Of a DNA stretch of 64,000 bases, positions 44,152 to 52,989 are shown in pieces. The stretch is from Dyadobacter soli (GTDB taxonomy: Bacteria; Bacteroidota; Bacteroidia; Cytophagales; Spirosomataceae). Numbering within the stretch: position 1 is the first letter of the stretch; each line of letters starts with the position of its first letter. Both the position numbers and the translations under genes were made by a program. Below the pieces are notes generated by a model. It was not told the origin of the DNA. It saw nothing but the letters and a program-made list of their open reading frames with translations, and searched no databases. The stretch is from positions 1 to 64,000 of the forward strand of contig NZ_FNAN01000003.1 in assembly GCF_900101885.1 (NCBI RefSeq), in the 5' to 3' direction.

Positions 44152-45042
44152 TTATTCCGGACTCTTGCTGCCGCGGGTTGCCGATTTGATCTGGTTCTCG
44201 ATGGCATCCCATTGACTGTCAGTGACTTCTTTCAGGAAATTGAATTGCCCGCCACCCAATACTTCGCCGCCGTCGAGTGTGATCACCTCGCCGGTCATGT
44301 AGGCCGAAAAGTCGGAGATCAGGTAGGCGGCCAGATTGGCCAGTTCCTGGTGATCGCCCGTGCGTGCGAGGGGAATGCGGTTTTCGAATGCGAATTTGGT
44401 GGCGAGTTCCTCGGGAAACAGCCGGTCCCAGGCGCCTTTCGTCGGGAACGGGCCGGGGGCGATTGCATTGAGGCGGATACCATGCCGCGCCCATTCGAAT
44501 GCGAGCGACTTCGTCATGGTAAGCACGCCCGCCTTGGCCATGGCCGACGGTACTACCCAACCCGAACCTGTGGTAGCATACGTAGTCACAATGTTCAGTA
44601 CGCTGCCTTTAATGCCGTTTTCAATCCAGTATTTGCCTAATGCCAATGTAAAATAGTAGGTTCCGCGCAGCACAATGTCGACCACCGTATCTACCGCCTT
44701 GTACGACAGGCGTTCGGTAGGGCTGATGAAATTACCGGCGGAGTTATTCACGAGCCCGTCGACCCGCCCGAATGCTTCCACCGCTTTGGCGATCACATTT
44801 TCGATTTGCTCGGTCTTCCTGACGTCGCATTCCATATAAATGATTTTGCCACCTGTTTCGCTGGCTAGTTCCGAGGCTGTTTTTTCGAGGACATCCGCTT
44901 TCCTGCTGCAAATGACCACATTCGCGCCAAGCCGGAGAAAATAGGCGGCCATCGATTTGCCCAGGCCGGTACCTCCTCCGGTGACGATGATCGTCCTGTT
45001 TTCGAGCGCGCCGTCGCGGAGCATTCCTTCGTTGTAGGCCAT
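44152..45042 (-). CDS. SDR-family oxidoreductase, 2,4-dienoyl-CoA reductase-like
   Basis: A 296-residue Rossmann enzyme. The cofactor motif is VTGGGTGLGKSMA, with CSRK after beta-2 favouring NADPH, followed by CDVRK and NNSAGNFISPTERLS. The catalytic YxxxK tyrosine is replaced: the motif reads SAMAK (PSAMAKAGV). That substitution, with APGPFPT and GDHQELANLAAYLIS, is characteristic of the DECR (dienoyl-CoA reductase) subgroup rather than a broken enzyme. It would act in beta-oxidation of polyunsaturated fatty acids. It is divergent from the AlkD-like gene. Confidence 0.9.
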   Translation of the reverse strand: MAYNEGMLRDGALENRTIIVTGGGTGLGKSMAAYFLRLGANVVICSRKADVLEKTASELASETGGKIIYMECDVRKTEQIENVIAKAVEAFGRVDGLVNNSAGNFISPTERLSYKAVDTVVDIVLRGTYYFTLALGKYWIENGIKGSVLNIVTTYATTGSGWVVPSAMAKAGVLTMTKSLAFEWARHGIRLNAIAPGPFPTKGAWDRLFPEELATKFAFENRIPLARTGDHQELANLAAYLISDFSAYMTGEVITLDGGEVLGGGQFNFLKEVTDSQWDAIENQIKSATRGSKSPE

Positions 45043-45126
45043 GGTGATTGTATTTTTAGATTGGGATGAAAAGTAAATTTTTCTTTAAAAACATTATATT
45101 TTGAATGAAAAACAAATTGCCCGGAA

Positions 45127-45837
45127 ATGGAACAGGTAAAGGATATTATGAACGAGCTGGCCATGCTTGGTACGGAGCAGACGCTTAAAACGATGCGGAA
45201 CCATGGCGCGGTGGACCCGATCTACGGTGTGCGGATTGGCGATATGAAGCCGATCCTGAAAAGGCATAAAAACGACCATAAACTGGCGCTCGAACTGTTC
45301 AAAACCGGGAATTCGGATGCGATGTACCTGGCCGGGCTGATGTCGAAGCCCGCATTGATGACGCCCGAAGTGCTCGATGAGTGGCTGAAAGGCGCTTCCT
45401 GGCATATGATCAGCGAATATACCGTAGCCTGGAACGCCGCCGAAAGTCCCCACAAATTTGAAATGGCCCGGAAATGGATCGAATCGGACGAAGAATTGAC
45501 GGCTGATGCCGGGTGGGCGACCTGGGGAGGTATTCTGGCATTAACGCCGGACGACCAGATCGATAAGCAGGAAATCGATCGGTTACTCGATCGCGTGGAG
45601 CGCGAGGTGCATTCGGCACAGAATCAGGTGAGGTATGTGATGAATGGCTTTGTGATCGCGGTGGGCTCGTATTACGCGCCGCTCGCTGAAAAAGCGATGG
45701 AAGTCGCCAAAAGGATCGGGAAAGTGAAGGTTAATATGGGTAACACCGAATGCAAGGTGCCTTTCGCCCCCGATTACATTCAAAAAGTGTGGGACAAAGG
45801 CCTTTTGGGAAGAAAACGGAAAGAGGTAAGGTGCTGA
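45127..45837 (+). CDS. DNA alkylation repair protein (AlkD-like HEAT-repeat glycosylase family)
   Basis: A 236-residue helical-repeat protein. Conserved stretches are NHGAVDPIYGVRIGDMKPIL, DAMYLAGLMSKPALM, WLKGASWHMISEYTVAWN and NQVRYVMNGFVIAVGSYYAP, with KVNMGNTECKVPFAPDYI near the end, as in the AlkD/COG4912 group. AlkD excises bulky cationic alkylpurines without base flipping. The functional assignment is by family. The stop abuts that of the convergent pyrB gene, with no space for a terminator. Confidence 0.88.
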   Translation: MEQVKDIMNELAMLGTEQTLKTMRNHGAVDPIYGVRIGDMKPILKRHKNDHKLALELFKTGNSDAMYLAGLMSKPALMTPEVLDEWLKGASWHMISEYTVAWNAAESPHKFEMARKWIESDEELTADAGWATWGGILALTPDDQIDKQEIDRLLDRVEREVHSAQNQVRYVMNGFVIAVGSYYAPLAEKAMEVAKRIGKVKVNMGNTECKVPFAPDYIQKVWDKGLLGRKRKEVRC

Positions 45838-46758
45838 TTATTGCTGAGCCAGCAGGTAAAGCACGGCCATTCGCACGGCCACCCCGTTTTCAACCTGATT
45901 CAGAATAATGGAATGATGCGAATCCGCCGCGTCGGAAGAAAGTTCTACGCCACGGTTGATTGGGCCCGGGTGCATGAGCACGATTTCCTTGTTCAGTTCG
46001 TCGAGCATCGCTTTGTTGATACCATAGTACAATGAATACTCTCGCAGCGACGGGAAATACTTGATCTGCTGCCGTTCCAGCTGTATACGCAGTACGTTTG
46101 CTACGTCGCACCATTGCAATGCTTCCTTTACATTGTGCCCGATTTTTACGCCAAGTTCGCCCAAATGCTTGGGGATCAGTGTGGAAGGGCCGCATACCAT
46201 TACTTCCGCACCCAGTTTTTGCAGGCAGAATATATTGGACAAAGCCACGCGGGAATGCGTAATGTCGCCAATGATCGCGATTTTCTTCCCGGCCAGGTCG
46301 CCCAGCTTTTCGCGCATCGAAAATGCGTCGAGTAGTGCCTGCGTCGGGTGCTCGTGCGTGCCGTCGCCCGCGTTCACGACGTTAGCGGGGATGCGCGTCG
46401 AGAGGTAATGCGGCGCGCCGGGGCTGCTGTGGCGCATTACGATCATATCCACTTTCATGGCGAGGATATTGTTGACCGTATCGAGCAATGTTTCTCCCTT
46501 TTTGACCGAGCTGCCGGAAGCAGAAAAATTCACCACATCGGCAGAAAGCCGTTTTTCCGCCAGCTCAAAAGACAGCCTGGTACGGGTGGAGTTTTCGAAA
46601 AATACGTTGGCAATGGTAATGTCGCGAAGGGAGGGGACTTTCTTGATGGGCCGGTTAATGACTTCTTTGAACTGAGTCGCTGTATCTAAGATAGTTTGAA
46701 TGTCGTTCTCGTTCAGGTTTTTGATTCCAAGTAAGTGCCGGACCGAAAGTTGTGTCAT
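45838..46758 (-). CDS. pyrB: Aspartate carbamoyltransferase catalytic subunit
   Basis: A 306-residue pyrimidine-pathway enzyme joining carbamoyl phosphate and aspartate. The carbamoyl-phosphate loop NSTRTRLSFELAEKRL is present, with SGSSVKKGETLLDT, HEHPTQALLDAFSM, GDITHSRVALSNI and the aspartate-side HPGPINRGVELSSDAAD. Length suits the catalytic subunit alone; no pyrI follows. The gene is monocistronic and 92 bp downstream of the CotH-gene terminator. No PyrR-type leader was seen. Confidence 0.95.
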   Translation of the reverse strand: MTQLSVRHLLGIKNLNENDIQTILDTATQFKEVINRPIKKVPSLRDITIANVFFENSTRTRLSFELAEKRLSADVVNFSASGSSVKKGETLLDTVNNILAMKVDMIVMRHSSPGAPHYLSTRIPANVVNAGDGTHEHPTQALLDAFSMREKLGDLAGKKIAIIGDITHSRVALSNIFCLQKLGAEVMVCGPSTLIPKHLGELGVKIGHNVKEALQWCDVANVLRIQLERQQIKYFPSLREYSLYYGINKAMLDELNKEIVLMHPGPINRGVELSSDAADSHHSIILNQVENGVAVRMAVLYLLAQQ

Positions 46759-46850
46759 TGGTTGTATTCAAGAAAGTTTGACAAAGATAATAAGGAAGCG
46801 GTCAATGCGAAAATCCGGAGGGAATTTTCGGGCAAAACAGAGAAAATAAC

Positions 46851-46885
46851 AAACCTCCGGCCTTACCGCGTAAGACCGGAGGTTT
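46851..46885 (-). terminator. Terminator of the CotH/lamin-tail gene
   Basis: A 16-position stem with one mismatch, AAACCTCCGG-C-CTTAC (46851-46866) with GTAAG-A-CCGGAGGTTT (46870-46885), around CGC. Read on the minus strand it is followed by T-rich sequence. It lies 11 bp past the stop of the minus-strand gene. Confidence 0.82.
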
Positions 46886-46896
46886 GAACGGGGCAT

Positions 46897-49800
46897 TTAC
46901 TTCTTGATGAATTTCAGAGATGTAGATGTCCCGTCATTGTTTTGTATCCGTATCAAATAAAGTCCCGAAGAAAGGCTCCCGACGGGGATCGACGACCGCC
47001 CTTGCGGGGCATAACTGCGCAGCCGGATTTTTCCGGAAGCATCTGTTATAAAGTAGCTGAACCGGTCTTTCTGATTGGCCAGTTTGATATAAAGAATATT
47101 GTCCGCCGGACTCGGGAATACGCTTACCACGAAACCCGGCCGTTGCACCGATACGATATGCGAATAGGCGTGCGAACCGTCGGCATCCACCTGTTTCAGC
47201 CGGTAATAGCCAGTTCCGGCAAGTGGCTGTGCATCTTCCAGGCGGTACGCATTGAGCGCCCTCACAGTACCTTTTCCGTTAATGCGGCCGATACTCGCCC
47301 AGGAACTCGCATCGGGGGATCGCTGCACATCGAAATAGTCGCTGTTTTTTTCTTCGGTAGTGGTCCAGGTCAGCAATACTTTTTCTTCCATCGCATTTGC
47401 ATTGAAACTCACGAGCGTCACGGGCAATGGATTGAAACAGGTTTGTACGGTGATATCGTCGATGCGAAGCTCGTCTCTTGCGCCCGTGGCGGTAGGGTCG
47501 GTGCAATAATAGCGCCATAGCAGCTGCACATAGGGTTTTCCCAAAGCTTCTGCCGGAAGCGCCACCCAGTTCATCACCTGTTCATGGCCCGAGACTACCG
47601 ACCTTACGTATTCCACCGGCTGGTTGCTGGCATTCAGGACATCGGTAAAAGGCCCCGTCTCCGAAAGCCGGTATTGCAGGCGGATCGCGTAGGGACGGGT
47701 ATTGGATGTCACAGTACCGCCCGTCCATTTCACGCTCACGATCGTTTTGCCCGTCGTATTCAGCGCAAGAATGGCGCCGCCCAGCTTCATGCCGGGATAG
47801 CCGGGGTTGCCGGTCGCGTTGCCGGTGTTGATGAATGAGATCCCGGAATCTCCCAGGCCATTGATCCGGGTGCGGCTGGTGAGATTGTAAACGCCGCTTG
47901 TGAACCCTACCACATTGGAGGTAAGGCCGGGGTCGTCGTTTTCCATATATACGAAGCGCATATTATCGGGAAATGTGTTTTCTGCCGAGAGGGGCGACCA
48001 GGCAGTGAAGTTGTACACACACGCACTCGCATCCAGGGGCGCGGGCGTCTGTACGGGTGCGACATCCGTCGCAAACACGGCGCGGAAGAACGGTGCGGTA
48101 GAAGAGGGCGCAAAAGTAATCGTCGCCGCGTTGGAAACGACCTGGCTGGAAGAATTCTCCCATTGCAGGAATTTATAGCCCGGTTTCGGAACGGCGGTCA
48201 ACGAGATTGGGACGTTTTTGAAATAGGTCCCGCTCCACGGATAAGGATTGGCCGCGACACCCAGCGTGGTAGGCACGATATCGATCGTATTCACGCGTAC
48301 GTAGCCGTGGGCGGCGTTCGAAACGTTGACGGTAAGTGACCGTGTTCCGTCGCTCAGATTGAACTGACTCTGGATATGACTCCGCGCGACATTAGGCCGG
48401 TTCGTCGCAAAGTTCACCATCAGATTGACGTTCGAATTCCACGTTGCCATGCTCGAAGGCCGGTTCCAGCGCTCGATATTCCTCGGCATTTCGTTCGCGA
48501 TGAGGTTTTTGCAGACGTCTATCTGGGCAAGGAGGCGTGGCGACAGAAAATGGGTGTTGATCAGGTCGGCATAGCGGTTAATGAACTTTTCCCGGAAAGT
48601 CTGGTTCGGCAGGAGGTATTGCAGCAGAAAATCGGGAGCGCTCAATGCTTTTGGAAACTGATTGGCCGACACGTCTTCAAAACTCAGGTCCACATCGAAC
48701 AACGCCCAGCGCCAGCGACCGTCCTTACCCTTGCCGGCGGACGGATTGTAGGGCACCTTATGGCGCCAATAGGTAACGTTGCCATAAGGCCAGTCCCAGT
48801 TGGCACAATAGAGTTCGAGAATGCAGTAATCGATAAAGTTGTCCATGTCCATCCGCGCCAGTGCATAATCGTAATTGGCGGGAATGGTCATATTGTTGCC
48901 TTTGATAAAATTGGACAAATCGGCATAATGCCCGGAGTTGTTCTCAATGTCGGGGTCCGCGTAAAACTCGATGTTCTCGGGTTCCAGGGCATAATGGCTT
49001 GCGAAATAATATTCATCCTGCCGCTCCCGTAAATCGTGGATGCCCCAGTATTCGCCGTTCACGTAGGTGGTAACGGGCAGGTATTCCTGCAATTCCATAT
49101 TCAGCCCTTTGCCGATCTGGTGGATGTAGGCGTCTTTCATCAGCGTCCTTTCAAAATCATTTCCGGAATTCCTGAGGATGAGCCGCCGGAATGTGTGAAA
49201 TGGCAATGCGGGAAACAGCGGGTAATCGATGTCGCTCTGCGAGGCATTGGAGCCGGTGGAATAGAGCCGGAAACTTTTCTTATCGTGCGTCCTCGATCCC
49301 TGCCCGTGAATGCGCAGGCCTAGGTCCTGGTTGATCACCGGGCTGCCGTTGATCAGCACTTCCACGTTCGACGGGACTTCCGTATGGCGGTAGTAGTTGC
49401 CCACGGGCATGCCGAACGACCCGGCGCCGGGATTCGCATTGCGCCAATCGACAAAATCCTTTCCGGCAACACCGATACCATCCTCATAATCGAACATATC
49501 GTCCGGGTCGGTTTTGATCGAAAATACGGCCAGCTGCGATTTTGGCTGCCCGTTGGACGTGAACAGGTACGTCCGCGATTCCGTCTCGCTGGGCAGCTTC
49601 CCGTCTTCATAAACTTTGGCCCGTATGACCGTTCCCTTGTAGACCGGTTTCATCGGGATAAAATCGTAGAGCGGTGTGTTGTCGTTCGTCGTGGAAATGG
49701 CCGCATACACATCCGGCTGCAACGATTTGTCCGTAATTTGTATGTTGGCGGGTGAATTCTGTTTCGAAGTCAGGAAGTAATTGGTGAATGTAGGCCCGGT

Positions 49801-50511
49801 AGCATTTCCCGGGTCTTTCGGGTATTGATTCTTGAATTGGTAGGCCTTGCCGGGCGCTGTGATGTTGTTCTTGTCCGGTTGCGAGCCATCGGTCGTATAG
49901 TACACCTCCGCGCCCGGTACCGCCGTGGAAATAGTCAGCGTAAAACTATTCTGGAAGAAGCCGCTTTCGACGCTCATAATGGGCGGGGAGGCGAAGCCTG
50001 TGTAGGAATTGGCCGCCACATTATTGGCATTGGGTGAAGACGGCGAGAAAAATACCAGTTCCGGCGAGCCGTTGGTTTTCCGGCCGTACGACACGTCCGT
50101 TCGCTGCTTGGGGAAATCCACCTGATCGATGATTGTTTCGTTGGGTGCGACCAGCAGAAACTGCTCGCCATCGCCACTGAGGCCAAATCCCAGGTGCCTA
50201 GGCCCGCGCGAGGGAAGGCCGCTTGCCCAGAGGGTCAGGAATGAGCCCGGTTGGATCACCAGGTTTCCTGTGCCCGTCGGCAACTGAAATTTTTTCAGCT
50301 CGCCCGCATCGTCGGTAACGTAGTAGCCACCGAGATCCACGGCGGCAGCACCCGCATTGTACAGTTCGATCCAGTCTTCGTCGGAACCGGTTTCATCCAG
50401 GTAGGAAACGGAATTAGAGGCCATCATCTCATTGATTTTAATAGATTGGCCCAGGCAAACGGTGTATGAAACCCACACCGACAGCGATAATGTGTAGTAT
50501 AAATATTTCAT
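46897..50511 (-). CDS. Large secreted protein: lamin-tail, CotH kinase-like and T9SS type-A sorting domains
   Basis: A 1204-residue exported protein with a signal peptide to about residue 21. In order: a lamin-tail domain (about 25-150, IKINEMMASNSVSYLDETGS); a chitobiase-like Ig module (YYTTDGSQPDKNN); a CotH-type kinase domain (about 350-690) with RLILRNSGNDFERTLMKDAY, YWGIHDLRERQDEYYF and WRWALFDVDLSFED; several beta modules including GYVRVNTIDIVPTT; and a C-terminal T9SS type-A tail (SVFPSPADNILYIKLANQ, ending SLKFIKK). CotH proteins phosphorylate surface or spore-coat proteins in Firmicutes; here a secreted kinase is only a family inference. It is monocistronic. Confidence 0.9.
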   Translation of the reverse strand: MKYLYYTLSLSVWVSYTVCLGQSIKINEMMASNSVSYLDETGSDEDWIELYNAGAAAVDLGGYYVTDDAGELKKFQLPTGTGNLVIQPGSFLTLWASGLPSRGPRHLGFGLSGDGEQFLLVAPNETIIDQVDFPKQRTDVSYGRKTNGSPELVFFSPSSPNANNVAANSYTGFASPPIMSVESGFFQNSFTLTISTAVPGAEVYYTTDGSQPDKNNITAPGKAYQFKNQYPKDPGNATGPTFTNYFLTSKQNSPANIQITDKSLQPDVYAAISTTNDNTPLYDFIPMKPVYKGTVIRAKVYEDGKLPSETESRTYLFTSNGQPKSQLAVFSIKTDPDDMFDYEDGIGVAGKDFVDWRNANPGAGSFGMPVGNYYRHTEVPSNVEVLINGSPVINQDLGLRIHGQGSRTHDKKSFRLYSTGSNASQSDIDYPLFPALPFHTFRRLILRNSGNDFERTLMKDAYIHQIGKGLNMELQEYLPVTTYVNGEYWGIHDLRERQDEYYFASHYALEPENIEFYADPDIENNSGHYADLSNFIKGNNMTIPANYDYALARMDMDNFIDYCILELYCANWDWPYGNVTYWRHKVPYNPSAGKGKDGRWRWALFDVDLSFEDVSANQFPKALSAPDFLLQYLLPNQTFREKFINRYADLINTHFLSPRLLAQIDVCKNLIANEMPRNIERWNRPSSMATWNSNVNLMVNFATNRPNVARSHIQSQFNLSDGTRSLTVNVSNAAHGYVRVNTIDIVPTTLGVAANPYPWSGTYFKNVPISLTAVPKPGYKFLQWENSSSQVVSNAATITFAPSSTAPFFRAVFATDVAPVQTPAPLDASACVYNFTAWSPLSAENTFPDNMRFVYMENDDPGLTSNVVGFTSGVYNLTSRTRINGLGDSGISFINTGNATGNPGYPGMKLGGAILALNTTGKTIVSVKWTGGTVTSNTRPYAIRLQYRLSETGPFTDVLNASNQPVEYVRSVVSGHEQVMNWVALPAEALGKPYVQLLWRYYCTDPTATGARDELRIDDITVQTCFNPLPVTLVSFNANAMEEKVLLTWTTTEEKNSDYFDVQRSPDASSWASIGRINGKGTVRALNAYRLEDAQPLAGTGYYRLKQVDADGSHAYSHIVSVQRPGFVVSVFPSPADNILYIKLANQKDRFSYFITDASGKIRLRSYAPQGRSSIPVGSLSSGLYLIRIQNNDGTSTSLKFIKK

Positions 50512-50861
50512 GATGATAGAGGGGGATTTTTCTGTTAGAAATTAAAATTATTGTAGGTTAAATGCTAATAAACCAACAGTTATTTTAATGTATATTATTA
50601 GTTACTTTCTTTGTTTTCAAGTGGTTATATCCGTTTTGAATGTAACTCACAATGTCTTTGGAAATAGTTTGAGATTAGTTGCATTATTTCTGTTTTTGGC
50701 TTGAAGATTTTGCGAAATAGTTTGCTAATGAGCTACCGCGTTATTAGTAGCAGGCGTAGAATAGCCGATCGCTCGGTGGAAAAGCGATATTGACCGGCGG
50801 CTCGTTATATTTGCAGAATTTGGCAATACCGCTTTCGGTCAGCGGCAAACACTTTTAGAAA
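50512..50861. other. AT-rich 350-bp intergenic between two divergent genes
   Basis: The region between the CotH-domain start and the Gre-like start is strongly AT-rich on its left half. A -7-like TATATTTG lies at 50806-50813, 49 bp before the Gre-like ATG, with a weak TTG at 50790-50792. No hairpin with a T-run and no further ORF of coding character were found. It should hold promoters in both directions. Confidence 0.5.
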
Positions 50862-51323
50862 ATGGACAAAGCAACGGTGATCGCACATGTGAAGGCGCTC
50901 CTCGACGAACGCATGCAGGTAGCATGGGCAGCCATGGAAGCAGCACAGGAATCGGCGAACGATCAGGGGAAGAGTTCGATGGGGGATAAGTATGAGACGT
51001 CGCGCTCGATGGGCCAGCTCGACCGCAACATGCACGCGCGGCAATACGAGCAGGCGCGGCAGGAACGGGTCATTCTCGAAAAGATCGGTGAGGGAGATTT
51101 GCCGTCTCGCAGTGCTGCTGCACGCAGCTCGGTAGGTTCGTTATTGGAAACGACGGCCGGCTGGTTCTTTATCGCCGTGAGTATGGGAGCTGTTAAAATA
51201 GAAAATGAGACCGTGATAGCAGTCTCATCTTCGTCGCCCGTGGGTGCTTCGCTGTTAGGCAAGGAGCCAGGGACTTTCTTTGAGTTTATGAAAAAACAAC
51301 ACCGGATCGTGGCGCTGCATTAA
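50862..51323 (+). CDS. GreA/GreB C-terminal-like protein
   Basis: A 153-residue protein. The N-terminal half is helical (DKATVIAHVKALLDERMQVA, ending in an Arg/Gln-rich region). The C-terminal half (WFFIAVSMGAVKIENETVIA, then SSSSPVGASLLGKEPGTFFE) resembles the FKBP-like domain of Gre factors, whose hallmark is SPlGxALLGk. The acidic coiled-coil tip of true Gre factors is not evident, so transcript-cleavage activity is uncertain. It overlaps the end of the convergent yebC by 4 bp. Databases often carry misleading names for this family, so I keep it descriptive. Confidence 0.7.
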   Translation: MDKATVIAHVKALLDERMQVAWAAMEAAQESANDQGKSSMGDKYETSRSMGQLDRNMHARQYEQARQERVILEKIGEGDLPSRSAAARSSVGSLLETTAGWFFIAVSMGAVKIENETVIAVSSSSPVGASLLGKEPGTFFEFMKKQHRIVALH

Positions 51324-52033
51324 GCCATATTGTGGAACACACGTACCACGTCGTCGTCTTCTTCGATCCGCTCGATCAGTTTTTCGACTTCCGCAACCTG
51401 TTCGTCGCTCAATGACTTGGTGTCGTTCGGAATGCGCTCGAAATCCGCTTCCACGATTTCGTAGCCATTCTCTTCGAAATAATGCTGTAACGCACCGAAA
51501 GCCGGGAACTCGCCGTATATGTTGACCAGGTTGGTTTCTTCATCGAGGAATACCTCTTCGGCGCCCACGTCGATCAGTTCGAATTCCAGCTCTTCGATAT
51601 CCTTGCCGGTGTTCTTGATTTTAAAAATGCATTTGCGGTCGAAAATGAAGTCGAGCATGCCCATTGTTCCGAAGCTGCCTCCCAGCTTGTTGAAGTAGCT
51701 TCTTACGTTCGCTACGGTGCGGGTAGGGTTGTCGGTTGTGCTTTCCACCAGAATGGCAATGCCGTGCGGGCCATAGCCTTCGTACACCATTTCCTTGTAA
51801 TCCTCCTGATCTTTGGACGATGCGCGTTTAATGGCCCTTTCAACCGTCTCTTTGGGCATGTTCACTGCTTTTGCATTTTGCAGGAGTACCCGGAGTTTGG
51901 AGTTAGTGGCGGGGTCGGCCGTGCCGTTTTTCACGGCGAGAACGATCTCCTTGCCAATCCTCGTGAAAGTTTTGGCCATCTTGTCCCACCGCTTGAACAT
52001 CCGTGCCTTTCTGTATTCAAAAGCCCTTCCCAT
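51320..52033 (-). CDS. YebC/PmpR-family DNA- or ribosome-associated protein
   Basis: A 237-residue protein with the YebC layout: MFKRWDKMAKTFTRIGKEIV, RAIKRASSKDQEDYKEMVYE, GYGPHGIAILVESTTDNPTR and FGTMGMLDFIFDRKCIF. Members have been described as transcriptional regulators and, more recently, as translation factors helping ribosomes through difficult motifs. Which applies here is unknown. The stop overlaps the stop region of the convergent Gre-like gene by 4 bp, so transcripts of both genes must be antisense at their ends. Confidence 0.93.
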   Translation of the reverse strand: MGRAFEYRKARMFKRWDKMAKTFTRIGKEIVLAVKNGTADPATNSKLRVLLQNAKAVNMPKETVERAIKRASSKDQEDYKEMVYEGYGPHGIAILVESTTDNPTRTVANVRSYFNKLGGSFGTMGMLDFIFDRKCIFKIKNTGKDIEELEFELIDVGAEEVFLDEETNLVNIYGEFPAFGALQHYFEENGYEIVEADFERIPNDTKSLSDEQVAEVEKLIERIEEDDDVVRVFHNMA

Positions 52034-52146
52034 ACTTATAATGTATTATAGTTATTTTGTTGTTGGTACCTTGGTATTCTCAATTGTGCCGCAAATTTAT
52101 AAAAACGGTTAATATCAGGTAAAATAATTCTTTCACCAATACTTTC

Positions 52147-52605
52147 ATGGATTATCAACTCGACTGGCGTTTCCAAACATTCGACGAACTGACTACAACG
52201 GAACTGTATGGCATACTACGGCTTCGCAGCGAGGTTTTCGTACTCGAACAGCGGTGCTGTTTTCTGGACATGGACAATAAAGACCAGCTAAGTCATCACC
52301 TGTCGGGTTACCGCGGGAACGAGCTTATGGCATTCGCGCGCATCGTTCCGCCCGGCATATCATACGAATATCCGGCGATCGGCCGGATCGTAGTTTCTCC
52401 GAAGGGCCGCGGCGAGGGGTACGGCGTGGAGCTGCTGATTGTTTCGATTCAAAAACTGGAAAGATTGTATGGTAAGGTTCCGATCCGGATCGGTGCGCAA
52501 CTGTATCTTAAAAGGTTCTATGAGTCGTTCGGTTTCAGGCAGTCAGGCGCTGTTTACCTCGAAGACGACATCGAACATATCGAAATGACCAGGCCAAATT
52601 CGTAG
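52147..52605 (+). CDS. ElaA-family GNAT acetyltransferase
   Basis: A 152-residue GNAT protein. The ElaA N-terminus is clear: LYGILRLRSEVFVLEQRCCF, then DMDNKDQLSHHLSG. The acetyl-CoA pyrophosphate motif is VSPKGRGEGYGVELL (RxxGxG), followed by the conserved YLKRFYESFGF of the last strands. Substrate is unknown. It is divergent from yebC and followed by a hairpin terminator at 52625-52649. Confidence 0.9.
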   Translation: MDYQLDWRFQTFDELTTTELYGILRLRSEVFVLEQRCCFLDMDNKDQLSHHLSGYRGNELMAFARIVPPGISYEYPAIGRIVVSPKGRGEGYGVELLIVSIQKLERLYGKVPIRIGAQLYLKRFYESFGFRQSGAVYLEDDIEHIEMTRPNS

Positions 52606-52624
52606 AATTTACAAAAAGTGCGAC

Positions 52625-52649
52625 CTTTTGGGGAATCGTTTCCCAAAAG
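52625..52649 (+). terminator. Terminator of the GNAT gene
   Basis: CTTTTGGGGAA (52625-52635) pairs with TTTCCCAAAAG (52639-52649) through a G-T pair around TCG. The following T-run is weak (TGTTG). It lies 20 bp past the stop. Confidence 0.55.
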
Positions 52650-52828
52650 TGTTGAATTAAGAAACACCGTATGTAACCGGGAAATGTGTTAATACAGCGT
52701 AAAAACAGCATTCAAAGCGAAAATTGTAGTAACTAATCTACATTTCGATAAAAAAAGTTTGATATAAATTGTTCGTAAACGCTTTCTTTCCTAATTTGGC
52801 ACAGAATTTTAGTTATTAGTATTCAGTC

Positions 52829-52949
52829 AAGCAAATTGTTGCTTTGGGACTGACGCCCTGTCAGAAACCCAATTAACATTTTTGACGAACACTGATAGAG
52901 GAGGGTTTACGTGGAATGGCCTACTGTAATGCGGTAGGCCATTTTTTTT
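52829..52949 (+). promoter_or_regulatory. Structured metF leader ending in an attenuator-like terminator
   Basis: In the 340-bp gap before metF, three stems precede a strong terminator: AGCAA/TTGCT (52830-52843), CTGAC/GTCAG (52850-52854 with 52860-52864) and a long-range AAACCC/GGGTTT (52865-52870 with 52903-52908). The terminator pairs AATGGCCTAC (52915-52924) with GTAGGCCATT (52934-52943), followed by eight T. Only about 40 bp separate it from the metF ATG. It does not match the SAM-I consensus. Its being a regulatory leader is inference. Confidence 0.5.
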
Positions 52950-52989
52950 GTGCTTTCTTTGTACCCGATTACAACACCACTGCATTATA

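Noticed and set aside
44152-45042. SDR lacking the catalytic tyrosine, first thought to be inactive
   Set aside because: Serine in that place and the surrounding segments are normal for dienoyl-CoA reductases.
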